A stretch of DNA of 64,000 nucleotides from Vibrio gelatinilyticus (GTDB lineage Bacteria; Pseudomonadota; Gammaproteobacteria; Enterobacterales; Vibrionaceae). The notes beneath the pieces are model-generated. The model was not told the origin of the DNA. It saw only the letters and a list, made by a program, of their open reading frames with translations, and did not search any database. Numbering within the stretch: position 1 is the first letter of the stretch; each line of letters begins with the position of its first letter. The position numbers were made by a program, and so were the translations under genes. The DNA is taken from positions 52,590 to 116,589 of the forward strand of contig NZ_JAJNNZ010000012.1 in the NCBI RefSeq assembly GCF_022836845.1. The letters are read 5' to 3'. Positions 1 to 9,546 of this stretch are shown in pieces.

Positions 1-56
1 TATAGAGAAGCTAGAGGAAAAAATCACCTATTTTTTAAACATACTGGCCAAAAAAA

Positions 57-1160
57 TTAAGCAAGATGCTCTAAAGCCAAATAGTCATGACTTTGCATTT
101 CCGTTAAACGAGAAATACAACGCCTAAATTCAAACTCCAGCTGGCCAGTCGTGTACAAATCCTCCATCTCAACTTCAGCTGAAATTATCAGTTTCACGTT
201 TCTCTCGTAGAACTCATCCACCAAAGCAATAAAACGGCGGCTTGCATCGTCTATTGTCGTACCCATTTGCTTGACATCAGCAAGTAACACTGTGTGATAT
301 AAACGTGAAATCTCAATATAGTCGTTCTGACTGCGCATACTCATGCAAAGCTGCTCAAATGTCGCGTAAAGCACACCATCTGCCGCCGCGATGATTGGAA
401 TATCTCGATGATTAATCTCAATGCTGTCGTCGTGTACGCGATCATCATTCACTAATTGCTCAAAATAACGCTGTAGATTTTCACCTGCCGCCTTATCGAG
501 CGGAGAGTGATATATTTCCGCTTGTTCAAGCGTCCGCAATCGATAATCAATACCACTGTCCACATTGAGTATCCGACAATTTTTTTCAATCAATTTAATA
601 GCAGGAACAAAGCGTGCTCTTTGTAGTCCGTTTTTATAGAGATCGTGGGGAGGAATATTCGAAGTGGCTACCAAAATGATGCCTCTTTTGAACAAAGCTT
701 GTAACAGCGTGCCGAGGATCATTGCATCGGTAATGTCTGACACGTAAAACTCATCAAAACAGACAACGTCTGTTTCTTTTTTGAAAGTCTCAGCAACATG
801 CTCTAGCGGATCAGCAACATCACCCAGCTTAGTCAGTTCATCGTGCACTCGGTACATAAAGCGGTGAAAATGGACTCGCATTTTGCGCGATGTCGGCAAA
901 CTATCGAAAAACGCATCCATTAAGTATGTTTTACCGCGCCCAACCCCTCCCCAGAAATAGAGCCCTTGCGGTGGGGTGGCCTCTTGTTGTTTCTGACCAA
1001 ACAACTTTTGAAGCATCGTTAGCTTAGGCGGTTCAAATGCTAAATACTCTACAAATTCATGATACAGCTGGTCTAAAGATTCTACTGCTTGACGCTGTGC
1101 AGGATCACGCTGAAAACCATTCACTTCAATATCGTTATTGTATTTTTCAATTGGTGTCAT
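57..1160 (-). CDS. zapE: Cell division protein ZapE (AFG1-like ATPase)
   Basis: A 367-residue AAA-type P-loop ATPase of the AFG1/ZapE family, which in E. coli associates with the Z-ring and destabilises FtsZ polymers. The sequence shows a Walker A GGVGRGKT at residues 71-78 and a Walker B VVCFDE at 132-137, followed by the family's FYVSD segment. Length matches the family. The ATG at 1160 is the first Met of a well conserved start (MTPIEKY). It is divergent from zapG across a 139-bp gap, and in E. coli the same gene also lies next to zapG/degQ/degS. Cytoplasmic, membrane-associated role inferred from the family. Confidence 0.95.
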   Translation of the reverse strand: MTPIEKYNNDIEVNGFQRDPAQRQAVESLDQLYHEFVEYLAFEPPKLTMLQKLFGQKQQEATPPQGLYFWGGVGRGKTYLMDAFFDSLPTSRKMRVHFHRFMYRVHDELTKLGDVADPLEHVAETFKKETDVVCFDEFYVSDITDAMILGTLLQALFKRGIILVATSNIPPHDLYKNGLQRARFVPAIKLIEKNCRILNVDSGIDYRLRTLEQAEIYHSPLDKAAGENLQRYFEQLVNDDRVHDDSIEINHRDIPIIAAADGVLYATFEQLCMSMRSQNDYIEISRLYHTVLLADVKQMGTTIDDASRRFIALVDEFYERNVKLIISAEVEMEDLYTTGQLEFEFRRCISRLTEMQSHDYLALEHLA

Positions 1161-1299
1161 TTATGCTTTACCACAACATATCGACGCCTAAACTGGCGTA
1201 TTTTTTCTTTATCGGCTTGAATTCTCATAGTAACATGTCCGAAGGACGTGTGTAACCGTCAGGTAAGAAACATGTTAATAACCGTTTAAAGGAGCTGTT

Positions 1300-1752
1300 A
1301 TGCCTTGGATATATGCCATTATCGGCTTACTAGTTGGTGCTATTGTTGGAATCGTAATTTCTCGACTAACTACTCCGCAATATAAAAAACAGAAAGAGAC
1401 ACAAAAAGAGCTCGAATCTGCAAGGTTTTCACTGGAACAACAACGACAAGAACTCGCTGATCACTTTGCCCAAACAGCCGAAATGCTCGATGTACTGGGT
1501 AAAGATTACACCAAGCTTTATCAACATATGGCAAAGACCTCCTCGGAGTTGCTGCCCAACCTTCCTGAACAAGACAACCCGTTTATCAAACGTATCACTC
1601 AACAAAACGACAATGCTTCTGTATCAGAAACGGGTCTACAACCTAAAGATTACGCCAGTGGTGCTACTGGACTGCTTCGTGAAGAAGAGAAGGAAGTCAT
1701 CAAAGCTCCTCAAGTCGTAGAAGCTGAGATAACTCAAGCCAAAGCCTCATAA
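1300..1752 (+). CDS. zapG: ZapG (YhcB, DUF1043) inner-membrane division/envelope protein
   Basis: A 150-residue protein with one N-terminal membrane segment (about residues 4-22, rich in I, G and V) followed by a long charged helix likely to form a coiled coil (about 27-65) and a low-complexity C-terminal tail. This is the architecture of YhcB/ZapG, which links cell division with envelope synthesis in enterobacteria. A strong ribosome binding site (AAAGGAG, 5 bases before the ATG) supports the start. It sits between zapE and degQ as in E. coli. Its precise molecular activity is not settled in the literature I know. Confidence 0.9.
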   Translation: MPWIYAIIGLLVGAIVGIVISRLTTPQYKKQKETQKELESARFSLEQQRQELADHFAQTAEMLDVLGKDYTKLYQHMAKTSSELLPNLPEQDNPFIKRITQQNDNASVSETGLQPKDYASGATGLLREEEKEVIKAPQVVEAEITQAKAS

Positions 1753-1769
1753 TCTCAATATTAATTTAC

Positions 1770-1800
1770 GGTCGCCATTTGATCTAAGTGGCGACCCTTT
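1770..1800 (+). terminator. Probable terminator after zapG
   Basis: Perfect 8-bp stem GGTCGCCA / TGGCGACC with an 11-base loop, followed by CTTTC. The U-run is short, so termination is probably weak. It separates zapG from degQ. Confidence 0.5.
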
Positions 1801-1813
1801 CACCACAATCTAT

Positions 1814-1840
1814 GAACTTTATAGTATTTGTTAAGTCATA
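1814..1840 (+). promoter_or_regulatory. Candidate sigma-E promoter of degQ
   Basis: GAACTT at 1814-1819 matches the sigma-E -35 consensus exactly. Sixteen bases downstream is TCATA (1836-1840), a partial match to the TCTGA/TCAAA -10 element. Position about 28 bases upstream of the degQ start is plausible, and degP/degQ-type proteases are sigma-E targets in many gammaproteobacteria. The -10 is imperfect, so this is only a candidate. Confidence 0.35.
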
Positions 1841-1867
1841 ATCCTTACCGAACCTTATAGGAGTTTT

Positions 1868-3238
1868 ATGATGAAGAAATCTTTGCTTGCATTAACGGTC
1901 CTATCGTTAGGCTTGAGTTCAATCATCACATCACAACCTGCTGTCGCAGCGTTACCATTCACCGTCAATGGTGAACAACTTCCTAGTCTCGCTCCGATGC
2001 TAGAAAAGGTCACACCTGCCGTTGTCAGCATTGCCGTTGAAGGGACTCAAGTCTCACGACAAAGGATCCCAGAACAATTTCGCTTCTTTTTTGGTCCTGA
2101 CTTTCCATCCGAGCAGCTTCAAGAGCGCCCATTCCGTGGATTAGGCTCGGGCGTAATCATCGATGCTAATAAAGGCTATATCGTCACTAATTATCATGTA
2201 ATCAACGGCGCAGAAGAGATCCGTGTCAAATTGCATGATGGTAGAGAATACGATGCAGAACTCGTAGGTGGCGATGAAATGTCCGACGTCGCTCTTCTGA
2301 AACTAGAAAAAGCAAAGAACCTGACTCAAGTCGCTATTGCAGACTCCGACAAATTGCGGGTCGGAGATTTCACCGTCGCGATTGGTAACCCATTTGGTTT
2401 AGGCCAGACAGTCACTTCAGGTATTGTTTCTGCGTTAGGACGCAGTGGACTTAACCTAGAAAACTTTGAAAACTTCATTCAAACCGACGCTGCCATTAAT
2501 AGTGGTAACTCGGGTGGTGCCTTAGTCAATCTAAATGGTGAGCTTATCGGTATAAACACCGCAATTTTAGGTCCTAACGGTGGCAATGTAGGTATAGGTT
2601 TTGCCATCCCTGCAAATATGATGAAGAACTTGACTGAGCAGATTATTGAATTTGGCGAAGTGAAGCGCGGAATGTTGGGTGTTCAAGGTGGCGAGGTCAC
2701 ATCTGAACTTGCTGAAGCTCTTGGATATGAATCGAGCAAGGGTGCTTTTGTCAGCCAAGTTGTGCCTGATAGTGCAGCTGATCAGGCTGGACTGCAAGCC
2801 GGCGATATCATCGTTTCTGTTAATGGAAAATCCATCAACACCTTTAGTGAGCTTAGAGCTAAAGTCGCAACTTTAGGTGCAGGGAAGACCGTAAAGCTTG
2901 GTATTATTCGTGACGGTAAAGAGAAAAGCTATGACGTCACGTTAAGTGAAGCAGTAAAACCTGTGACCAAAGCTGAAAAATTGCATGAGGGCTTAAAAGG
3001 TGCCGAACTAGTCAACACCACCAAAGAAGACGCCGTCGAAGGGGTTAAAGTTAAATCCGTTGCAGAAAACTCCCCTGCGGCCAATTATGAATTACAACCT
3101 AATGACATTATTGTTGGTGTCAATCGTAAGCGCATTAAAAACGTAGGTGAGTTGAGAAAACTGCTTGAAAATAACCCTAGTGTATTAGCACTCAATATTC
3201 AGCGAGACGATCGTACTATTTATCTCGTGGTACGCTAA
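1868..3238 (+). CDS. degQ: Periplasmic serine endoprotease DegQ/DegP (HtrA family)
   Basis: A 456-residue HtrA protease-chaperone. The signal peptide is MMKKSLLALT... with likely cleavage after PAVAA (about residue 29). The trypsin-like domain carries the catalytic triad His110 (TNYHV), Asp140 (MSDVALL) and Ser215 (GNSGG). Two PDZ domains follow (about 255-350 and 370-455). The presence of two PDZ domains and export places it in the DegP/DegQ group rather than DegS. TAGGAG lies 5 bases upstream of the first of two adjacent ATG codons, and either could be used. It degrades or refolds misfolded envelope proteins. The gene is followed by a strong terminator and then degS, the same tandem pair as in E. 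coli. Confidence 0.95.
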   Translation: MMKKSLLALTVLSLGLSSIITSQPAVAALPFTVNGEQLPSLAPMLEKVTPAVVSIAVEGTQVSRQRIPEQFRFFFGPDFPSEQLQERPFRGLGSGVIIDANKGYIVTNYHVINGAEEIRVKLHDGREYDAELVGGDEMSDVALLKLEKAKNLTQVAIADSDKLRVGDFTVAIGNPFGLGQTVTSGIVSALGRSGLNLENFENFIQTDAAINSGNSGGALVNLNGELIGINTAILGPNGGNVGIGFAIPANMMKNLTEQIIEFGEVKRGMLGVQGGEVTSELAEALGYESSKGAFVSQVVPDSAADQAGLQAGDIIVSVNGKSINTFSELRAKVATLGAGKTVKLGIIRDGKEKSYDVTLSEAVKPVTKAEKLHEGLKGAELVNTTKEDAVEGVKVKSVAENSPAANYELQPNDIIVGVNRKRIKNVGELRKLLENNPSVLALNIQRDDRTIYLVVR

Positions 3239-3267
3239 TCTAGAAATATAACGTTAGTAATTCGCTA

Positions 3268-3299
3268 AAAAGGGCAGAACTTAACCGTTCTGCCCTTTT
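3268..3299 (+). terminator. Rho-independent terminator after degQ
   Basis: A 13-bp perfect stem AAAAGGGCAGAAC / GTTCTGCCCTTTT with a 6-base loop, ending in a T-run, 29 bases after the degQ stop. Confidence 0.9.
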
Positions 3300-3367
3300 A
3301 TTCTATAAGAACTAAGTGATATGCTTTTAAAAGATATTTAGGCTAGGCAACCACCATAGAGGGCACA

Positions 3368-4432
3368 ATGCTGAACTTTCTCATCCGCTCGGTATCAATG
3401 GGACTGGTTATTGCAGTTCTAGTGCTTCTCGCCGTCCCCACGCTAAGGCCTGGCTTTGTCGCCACGACTTTGGAATCAGAGCCCACTGATGCTGCGAGCC
3501 TTCAGGTCTCCTTTAATAAAGGGGTAAGAAAAGCTGCTCCCGCTGTCGTTAATATATATAGTCGCCAATACCAAGAAAATGACAAAAAGAAGCTCTCAAC
3601 CCAGGGCCTAGGCTCTGGGGTAATTGTTAGCGACAAGGGCTACATCATCACCAACTACCACGTTGTCGCTAATGCTGATCAAATTATCGTAGCATTACAA
3701 GACGGCCGAGTCGCTGCCGCTCAATTAGTCGGTAAAGACCAGCGCACAGACATTGCCATTTTGCGCGTTGAAGGCAGCAATTTGCCTGTCATTCCACTTA
3801 ACCCTGACTACTCGCCGAAAGTGGGCGACGTGGTATTGGCGATAGGCAACCCGTACAACCTTGGTCAGACAACAACCTTTGGCATTATTTCTGCCACGGG
3901 TCGCTCGTCAATTAGTGCCGGAGGCATTCAAGCCTTTATTCAAACCGATGCGGCGATTAATCAGGGTAACTCGGGAGGGGCTCTAGTTAACACCCAAGGA
4001 GAGCTTGTTGGCATTAATACGGCTTCTTTCCAGCAGGCTACCGATCTTGAAACTTATGGTATTTCCTTTGCGATCCCCTACCCACTTGCAAGCAAGATAA
4101 TGGAAAAGATCATCGCAGATGGGCGTGTTATTCGTGGTTATATCGGCATCGATGGGCAAGACATCAACTCGGTAACAGCGCGACTACTTGGTAATGAACA
4201 CATTGGCGGGATCGTGGTGCTAGGGCTCGATCCTAACGGTCCTGCTGCAATGGGCGGCATTAAGGTGCAAGACATTGTGATGATGATTGATGGTAAGAAG
4301 CTTAACGGAAGACAAGGCGTGCTGGATCTGGTTACCGATCTTCGCCCTGGAACCACTGTCGATATGACGGTTTTACGAAACAGTGAACAAATTACACTGC
4401 AAGTCACCGTGGGTGAAGATTCGAGAGAATAA
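3368..4432 (+). CDS. degS: Outer-membrane stress sensor protease DegS
   Basis: A 354-residue HtrA-family protease with an uncleaved N-terminal membrane anchor (about residues 7-26) instead of a cleavable signal peptide. The triad is His98 (TNYHV), Asp128 (RTDIAIL) and Ser202 (GNSGG). A single PDZ domain occupies about 255-350. This is the DegS architecture: its PDZ binds C-termini of misplaced porins, which activates cleavage of anti-sigma factor RseA and releases sigma-E. It follows degQ after a terminator and a 129-bp gap, so it probably has its own promoter. Confidence 0.95.
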   Translation: MLNFLIRSVSMGLVIAVLVLLAVPTLRPGFVATTLESEPTDAASLQVSFNKGVRKAAPAVVNIYSRQYQENDKKKLSTQGLGSGVIVSDKGYIITNYHVVANADQIIVALQDGRVAAAQLVGKDQRTDIAILRVEGSNLPVIPLNPDYSPKVGDVVLAIGNPYNLGQTTTFGIISATGRSSISAGGIQAFIQTDAAINQGNSGGALVNTQGELVGINTASFQQATDLETYGISFAIPYPLASKIMEKIIADGRVIRGYIGIDGQDINSVTARLLGNEHIGGIVVLGLDPNGPAAMGGIKVQDIVMMIDGKKLNGRQGVLDLVTDLRPGTTVDMTVLRNSEQITLQVTVGEDSRE

Positions 4433-4447
4433 TGCTCTAATAACCAT

Positions 4448-4478
4448 AAAAAAACCTCCAAGTATGGAGGTTTTTTTT
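4448..4478. terminator. Bidirectional terminator between degS and parC
   Basis: AAAAAACCTCCA / TGGAGGTTTTTT hairpin with an AGTA loop. A-run and T-run on either side allow it to serve degS (plus strand) and parC (minus strand), which converge here. Confidence 0.9.
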
Positions 4479-4505
4479 ATGCTTTCGTTTTACATCCGCC
4501 TTTAA

Positions 4506-6773
4506 TTACTCAGACTCTGAATCTGACGGCGATTCAACTTCTATGCGTGTGACTCGCTGAAGACCTCTTGGAAGCAGAGCTCCACGTCGACCACGCTCAC
4601 CACGGAAGTTATCAAGATCATCCGGTTTAAGCCCAAGTTTACGTTTGCCGGCATAAAGCGTCAAAGACGCTCCTTTTGGTAGCGATAGTAAATGAGAGAC
4701 AAATTCTTCCCGCTCTTTGGCTTTCGCTGAAGGAATATTAATGATCTTATTACCCTTACCTTTACTTAGCTGCGGTAGGTCTTGAATTGGGAATAATAAC
4801 ATTCGTCCCTGATTAGTGATTGCCATGATTTCGTCACTGTCCAAGTCACTGATGGTACTTGGAGTCAGGATCTCAGCACCCTTTGGCAAATTCACCAAAG
4901 CTTTACCACTGCGGTTTTTGGATAAGAACTCTGCACCCTTACACACAAAGCCATACCCAGCGTCAGAGGCCACAAGCCACAACTGACTCTCTTCCCCCAT
5001 GATCACCTGACGAATACTGCTTCCCGCACTGATATTTAAGCGGCCCGTAATTGGCTCACCTTGACTTCTTGCCGATGGCAGAGAGTGCGATTCAAGTGAA
5101 TAACTTCTCCCGTCACTTCCGAGAAATATCGCAGGTTGATTGCTCTTACCTTTGGCACTCGCTAAGTACTGGTCGCCAGACTTGTAGTTCAACCCTGCTG
5201 CATCCACTTCGTGACCTTTAGCATGACGTATCCAACCTTTTTCAGACAACACTACCGTGATTGGTTCACTAGGCACTAGATCTCGCTCTGTCATAGCTTT
5301 GGCTTCAGCACGCTCTACCATCGGTGAACGACGCTCATCACCATATTTATCAGCGTCAGCCTGAATCTCTTTTTTGATCAGTGTATTTAGACGACGTTCT
5401 GAGCCAAGCAACTTCTCGAGCTTATCACGTTCTTTCGCTAGCTCATCTTGCTCTGCTCGAATCTTAAATTCTTCTAACTTAGCGAGATTACGTAATTTAA
5501 TATCTAAGATTGCATCCGCTTGGATCTCAGAGATATTAAAGCGGCTCATCAAAACAGGCTTCGGCTCATCTTCGTTACGAATAATCTCGATCACTTCATC
5601 GATATTTAGATAAGCGGCGAGTAAACCTTCTAAGATGTGTAATCGTGATAATACCTTATCCAAACGATATTGTAGTCGGCGACGAACAGTAGCACGGCGG
5701 TACTCTATCCATTCAGACAGAATACTGACTAACCCTTTAACTTGAGGTCGGTTATCAAGACCTATCATGTTTAAGTTAACGCGATAACTGCGCTCAAGAT
5801 CAGTTGATGCAAATAAATGATTCATCAGCTGATCACTATCAATACGATTTGATCGTGGCACAATCACAATGCGTGTTGGGTTTTCATGATCCGATTCATC
5901 TCGAAGATCATCCACCATCGGCAGCTTCTTAGCTCGCATCTGATTGGCGATTTGCTCAAGTAATTTTGCACCAGACACCTGATGTGGTAATGACGTGATG
6001 ACAACGTCCGAGCCTTCTTTGTGCCACACAGCACGCATTTTGACACTGCCGCGACCGGTACGGTAAATTTTCTCGAGATCCGCTTGCGGAGAAATAATCT
6101 CAGCTTCTGTTGGATAATCCGGGCCTTTGACGAACTGCATAACATCATTCAGTTCCGATTTCGGATTGTCGATCAGGTGGATCGTTGCATCGGCAATTTC
6201 TCGCACATTGTGAGGCGGTATATCGGTCGCCATGCCCACCGCAATGCCTGTAACGCCATTAAGTAGAATATGCGGTAGACGCGCAGGCAACATTTGTGGC
6301 TCTTTCATCGTGCCATCAAAGTTAGGCTGCCAATCCACGGTACCTTGACCTAATTCACCCAGCAGAACTTCGGCAAACTTAGAGAGTTTTGCTTCGGTAT
6401 AACGCATCGCAGCAAAAGATTTCGGGTCATCCGGAGCACCCCAGTTGCCTTGACCATCTACCAACGGATAACGATACGAAAATGGCTGAGCCATCAATAC
6501 CATTGCTTCATAACACGCTGAGTCACCGTGGGGGTGATATTTACCTAAAACATCACCCACGGTACGAGCGGATTTCTTATATTTGGAGGCAGCAGATAAA
6601 CCCAACTCAGACATCGCATAGATAATACGACGCTGTACTGGTTTAAGGCCGTCACCAATATAAGGCAATGCACGATCCATAATGACGTACATTGAATAAT
6701 TCAAATAGGCGTCTTCGGTGAACTTACGCATTGGTAGTTGTTCTACGCCATCAAAAGACATATCTGTCGACAT
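4506..6773 (-). CDS. parC: DNA topoisomerase IV subunit A
   Basis: A 755-residue type IIA topoisomerase breakage-reunion subunit. The active-site Tyr125 lies in AAMRYTEA. The N-terminal winged-helix/tower region is followed by a C-terminal beta-pinwheel domain (about 500-745). With ParE it decatenates daughter chromosomes. The quinolone-resistance positions read Ser85 and Glu89 (HGDSACYEA), the residues expected in quinolone-susceptible strains. The ATG lies 3 bases after the parE stop, so the two subunits are co-transcribed. Residues [13 protein letters not shown] and KYHPHGD are typical ParC/GyrA signatures, and the missing GyrA-box QRRGGKG supports ParC over GyrA. Confidence 0.97.
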   Translation of the reverse strand: MSTDMSFDGVEQLPMRKFTEDAYLNYSMYVIMDRALPYIGDGLKPVQRRIIYAMSELGLSAASKYKKSARTVGDVLGKYHPHGDSACYEAMVLMAQPFSYRYPLVDGQGNWGAPDDPKSFAAMRYTEAKLSKFAEVLLGELGQGTVDWQPNFDGTMKEPQMLPARLPHILLNGVTGIAVGMATDIPPHNVREIADATIHLIDNPKSELNDVMQFVKGPDYPTEAEIISPQADLEKIYRTGRGSVKMRAVWHKEGSDVVITSLPHQVSGAKLLEQIANQMRAKKLPMVDDLRDESDHENPTRIVIVPRSNRIDSDQLMNHLFASTDLERSYRVNLNMIGLDNRPQVKGLVSILSEWIEYRRATVRRRLQYRLDKVLSRLHILEGLLAAYLNIDEVIEIIRNEDEPKPVLMSRFNISEIQADAILDIKLRNLAKLEEFKIRAEQDELAKERDKLEKLLGSERRLNTLIKKEIQADADKYGDERRSPMVERAEAKAMTERDLVPSEPITVVLSEKGWIRHAKGHEVDAAGLNYKSGDQYLASAKGKSNQPAIFLGSDGRSYSLESHSLPSARSQGEPITGRLNISAGSSIRQVIMGEESQLWLVASDAGYGFVCKGAEFLSKNRSGKALVNLPKGAEILTPSTISDLDSDEIMAITNQGRMLLFPIQDLPQLSKGKGNKIINIPSAKAKEREEFVSHLLSLPKGASLTLYAGKRKLGLKPDDLDNFRGERGRRGALLPRGLQRVTRIEVESPSDSESE

Positions 6774-6776
6774 TGT

Positions 6777-8657
6777 TTAAACCTCTGCCATATCGCCGTT
6801 AGTTTGCAGCCAAGAACGTCTATCGTCGGCGCGTTTCTTACCTAAGAGCATATCCATCATTTCGTTGGTGGCTTCACTATCATCGATAGTCAACTGAACC
6901 AATCGACGGGTATTTGGGTCCATCGTAGTTTCACGCAGTTGCAGTGGGTTCATCTCACCCAATCCTTTAAAGCGCTGTACGTTGATCTTCGATTTCTTCT
7001 TACTTAAACGTTCTAAAATGCCATCTTTTTCTGCATCATCTAATGCGTAGTACACCTCTTTACCGCAATCGATACGATAGAGTGGAGGCATCGCGACATA
7101 GATATGTCCAGCTTCAACAAGTGGTCTAAAGTGCTTAGTAAATAGTGCACACAATAAAGTCGCAATGTGCAAACCGTCGGAGTCCGCATCGGCAAGAATG
7201 CAGATCTTGCCGTAACGTAGGCTTTCTAAATTATCACTATCGGGGTCAATACCTAATGCGACTGAAATATCATGAACTTCTTGAGAGGCCAGAACCTGAT
7301 CAGCGGAGACTTCCCAAGTGTTAAGGATTTTCCCTCGAAGTGGCATCACGGCCTGGAATTCACGATCTCGTGCTTGTTTAGCTGAGCCACCCGCAGAGTC
7401 ACCTTCCACGAAGAAAATTTCAGTACGGTTAAGATCCTGAACAGAACAGTCGGTTAGTTTACCCGGTAGGGCTGGTCCAGAAGCCACTTTCTTACGAACC
7501 ACTTTTTTACTTGCTCGCATTCTGCGGTGAGCATTGGCAATGCAAGCTTCCGCTAGTAGTTCAGCTAGCTGTGGTTTCTCGTTCAGCCATAAACTAAAGG
7601 CATCTTTTACAACACCTGAAACAAACGCCGCGCACTGGCGTGAAGATAAGCGTTCTTTGGTTTGCCCCGCAAACTGAGGATCTTGCATTTTGATCGACAG
7701 AACATATGAACAACGATCAAAGACGTCATCTCCGGTTAGCTTCACACCACGTGGCAACAAGTTACGGAATTCACAGAACTCACGCATAGCGTCAAGCAAA
7801 CCTTGGCGCAGGCCATTAACGTGTGTACCGCCCTGAGCGGTAGGGATCAAGTTGACGTAACTCTCGGTGATCATTTCACCGCCTTCAGGCTGCCAAATTA
7901 GCGCCCAACTTGCCGCTTCAGTTTCTGCTGAGAATTCACCGGTAAACGGTTGCTCTGGCAATACTGCATAACCTTTGACGCCTTCGGCCAGGTAGTCTTT
8001 TAAGCCATCTTCGTAATACCAGCGATGCTCTTTCTCATTAACTTTGTCAGAGAAAGTGATTTCAAGCCCTGGACATAGAACGGCTTTTGCTCGCAGGTTG
8101 TTGATCAACCTGGTTACCGAGAAATTGGCTGAATCGAAATAACTCGTATCTGGCCAGAAATGAACACTGGTGCCTTTATTTCTGCGGCCACAGGTGCCGG
8201 TAACCGTGAGTTCTTCAACTTTATTGCCGTTCTCAAAGGCCATTTGATAGACCTGACCCTCACGTCGAACCGTCACTTCTACACGCTTAGAAAGCGCGTT
8301 CACAACCGAGATGCCTACACCATGTAAACCGCCAGAGAATTGGTAGTTTTTATTGGAAAACTTACCACCAGCGTGCAACTTACAAAATATAAGTTCCACT
8401 CCCGATATCTTTTCTTCTGGGTGAATATCAACAGGCATGCCTCGCCCGTCGTCAATAACTTCTAACGACTGATCAGCATGGAGGATGACTTGTACCTTTG
8501 AGGCATGTCCGGCAAGCGCTTCATCGACACTATTATCGATAACTTCTTGTCCCAAGTGATTTGGGCGCGCTGTATCCGTATACATCCCTGGTCGGCGACG
8601 TACTGGCTCTAAACCATTAAGAACCTCAATGGCTCCAGCATTATATTGTTCTGTCAT
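6777..8657 (-). CDS. parE: DNA topoisomerase IV subunit B
   Basis: A 626-residue GHKL ATPase subunit. Asn42 and the catalytic Glu46 lie in VIDNSVDEAL. The ATP-lid motifs DDGRGMP (69-75) and GGLHGVG (109-115) are intact. The TOPRIM domain starts near residue 410 with FFVEGDSAGGSA and contains the metal-binding DADSDG motif. The length (626 versus about 800 for GyrB) identifies ParE. It is transcribed with parC immediately downstream. The ribosome binding site is weak (TTCCGTATTATG), but the start MTEQYNAG is conserved in the family. Confidence 0.97.
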   Translation of the reverse strand: MTEQYNAGAIEVLNGLEPVRRRPGMYTDTARPNHLGQEVIDNSVDEALAGHASKVQVILHADQSLEVIDDGRGMPVDIHPEEKISGVELIFCKLHAGGKFSNKNYQFSGGLHGVGISVVNALSKRVEVTVRREGQVYQMAFENGNKVEELTVTGTCGRRNKGTSVHFWPDTSYFDSANFSVTRLINNLRAKAVLCPGLEITFSDKVNEKEHRWYYEDGLKDYLAEGVKGYAVLPEQPFTGEFSAETEAASWALIWQPEGGEMITESYVNLIPTAQGGTHVNGLRQGLLDAMREFCEFRNLLPRGVKLTGDDVFDRCSYVLSIKMQDPQFAGQTKERLSSRQCAAFVSGVVKDAFSLWLNEKPQLAELLAEACIANAHRRMRASKKVVRKKVASGPALPGKLTDCSVQDLNRTEIFFVEGDSAGGSAKQARDREFQAVMPLRGKILNTWEVSADQVLASQEVHDISVALGIDPDSDNLESLRYGKICILADADSDGLHIATLLCALFTKHFRPLVEAGHIYVAMPPLYRIDCGKEVYYALDDAEKDGILERLSKKKSKINVQRFKGLGEMNPLQLRETTMDPNTRRLVQLTIDDSEATNEMMDMLLGKKRADDRRSWLQTNGDMAEV

Positions 8658-8948
8658 AATACGGAATTTTACTCAAATAATTTAAGCGATACTTTGCAGC
8701 AATTTGCGAGAAGCAGTTTACAACTGTTGTACCCTCAGACTCTGATTTACCAGTGTATCACTACATAGCCTATGCACCGAGTATCCAAGGGGATTTATTG
8801 GAAGCTGAGCCACATCCTAATAAAACAGGACCTTCATGCGCAAGTATAGACTCACCATACTCTGGAACACCTGGATCGATGTCAAGTCTCGCAAGTAAGT
8901 GGGAGGTAAAACTATGACTATCACCTCAATGAATTGAAGTGATATTTT
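8658..8948. other. Intergenic region parE-yqiA with tiny ORFs and a hairpin
   Basis: This 291-bp gap breaks an otherwise tight minus-strand gene string. On the plus strand a 20-codon ORF runs 8836-8898. It is followed by a strong Shine-Dalgarno GGGAGGT (8901-8907) 6 bases ahead of a 7-codon ORF at 8914-8937. A 10-bp stem with one mismatch spans 8921-8942 and overlaps the 7-codon ORF, and may act as a terminator after yqiA. The parE promoter must also lie here. I recognise no gene product, and the tiny ORFs may be fortuitous. Confidence 0.4.
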
Positions 8949-9536
8949 CTAAAGGGTAAGGAATTCGACAATTTTTTGTGGATAGCGTTCAAAATCAATG
9001 AAGCTATGATCGCCATTTGGCTCCACCGTTTGTCTTGAATCTCGAAACTTATCGACCGCTTGTCGATAATCAAGCACTTCGTCACCTTCTTGTTGCAATA
9101 ACCAAAAATCACCAGGGGAGCGCAAGCTGTGAACTTCAAGCTGTTTTAATTCATCGATATGATGCGGCTCTAAGGTGTAAGTTTCGTTTGTATAGGGGTT
9201 GGTTTGTTCACCCAAATAATCCACCAATAGCTCGTAGGGTTTCACCGCCGGATTGACCACCACCGCTTTAACGCCATATTTATCGTTAAGCCATGTAGAT
9301 AAGTAGCCCCCTAATGAACTGCCCACTAATCCGATATTATAATGCTCAAGGTGAAGTTCAACGATACTTTCGAGATAAGCTGCAGCCTGCTTAGGATAAC
9401 AAGGCAATTGAGGCACAATCAGTTTAATATCAGGTCGCTGCACTGCACAATACTCTGCCATCAACTTAGCTTTGAGCGACTGCGGCGAGCTATTAAAACC
9501 GTGGATATAGAGCAGCAATGCAGGTTTATCTGACAT
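8949..9536 (-). CDS. yqiA: YqiA-family alpha/beta-hydrolase (esterase)
   Basis: A 195-residue alpha/beta-hydrolase of the YqiA/UPF0227 type. The oxyanion segment YIHGFNSSP starts near residue 10. The nucleophile elbow GSSLGG places Ser74, and the C-terminal GDHSF supplies the catalytic His. The start at 9536 (MSDKPALLLY) is preferred over upstream in-frame codons because TTAGGAG lies just ahead, overlapping the cpdA stop, and because the extra N-terminus would have no counterpart in the family. E. coli YqiA hydrolyses short acyl esters and its physiological substrate is unknown. It lies between cpdA and parE as in E. coli. Confidence 0.88.
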   Translation of the reverse strand: MSDKPALLLYIHGFNSSPQSLKAKLMAEYCAVQRPDIKLIVPQLPCYPKQAAAYLESIVELHLEHYNIGLVGSSLGGYLSTWLNDKYGVKAVVVNPAVKPYELLVDYLGEQTNPYTNETYTLEPHHIDELKQLEVHSLRSPGDFWLLQQEGDEVLDYRQAVDKFRDSRQTVEPNGDHSFIDFERYPQKIVEFLTL

Positions 9537-9546
9537 AAAAAAACTC

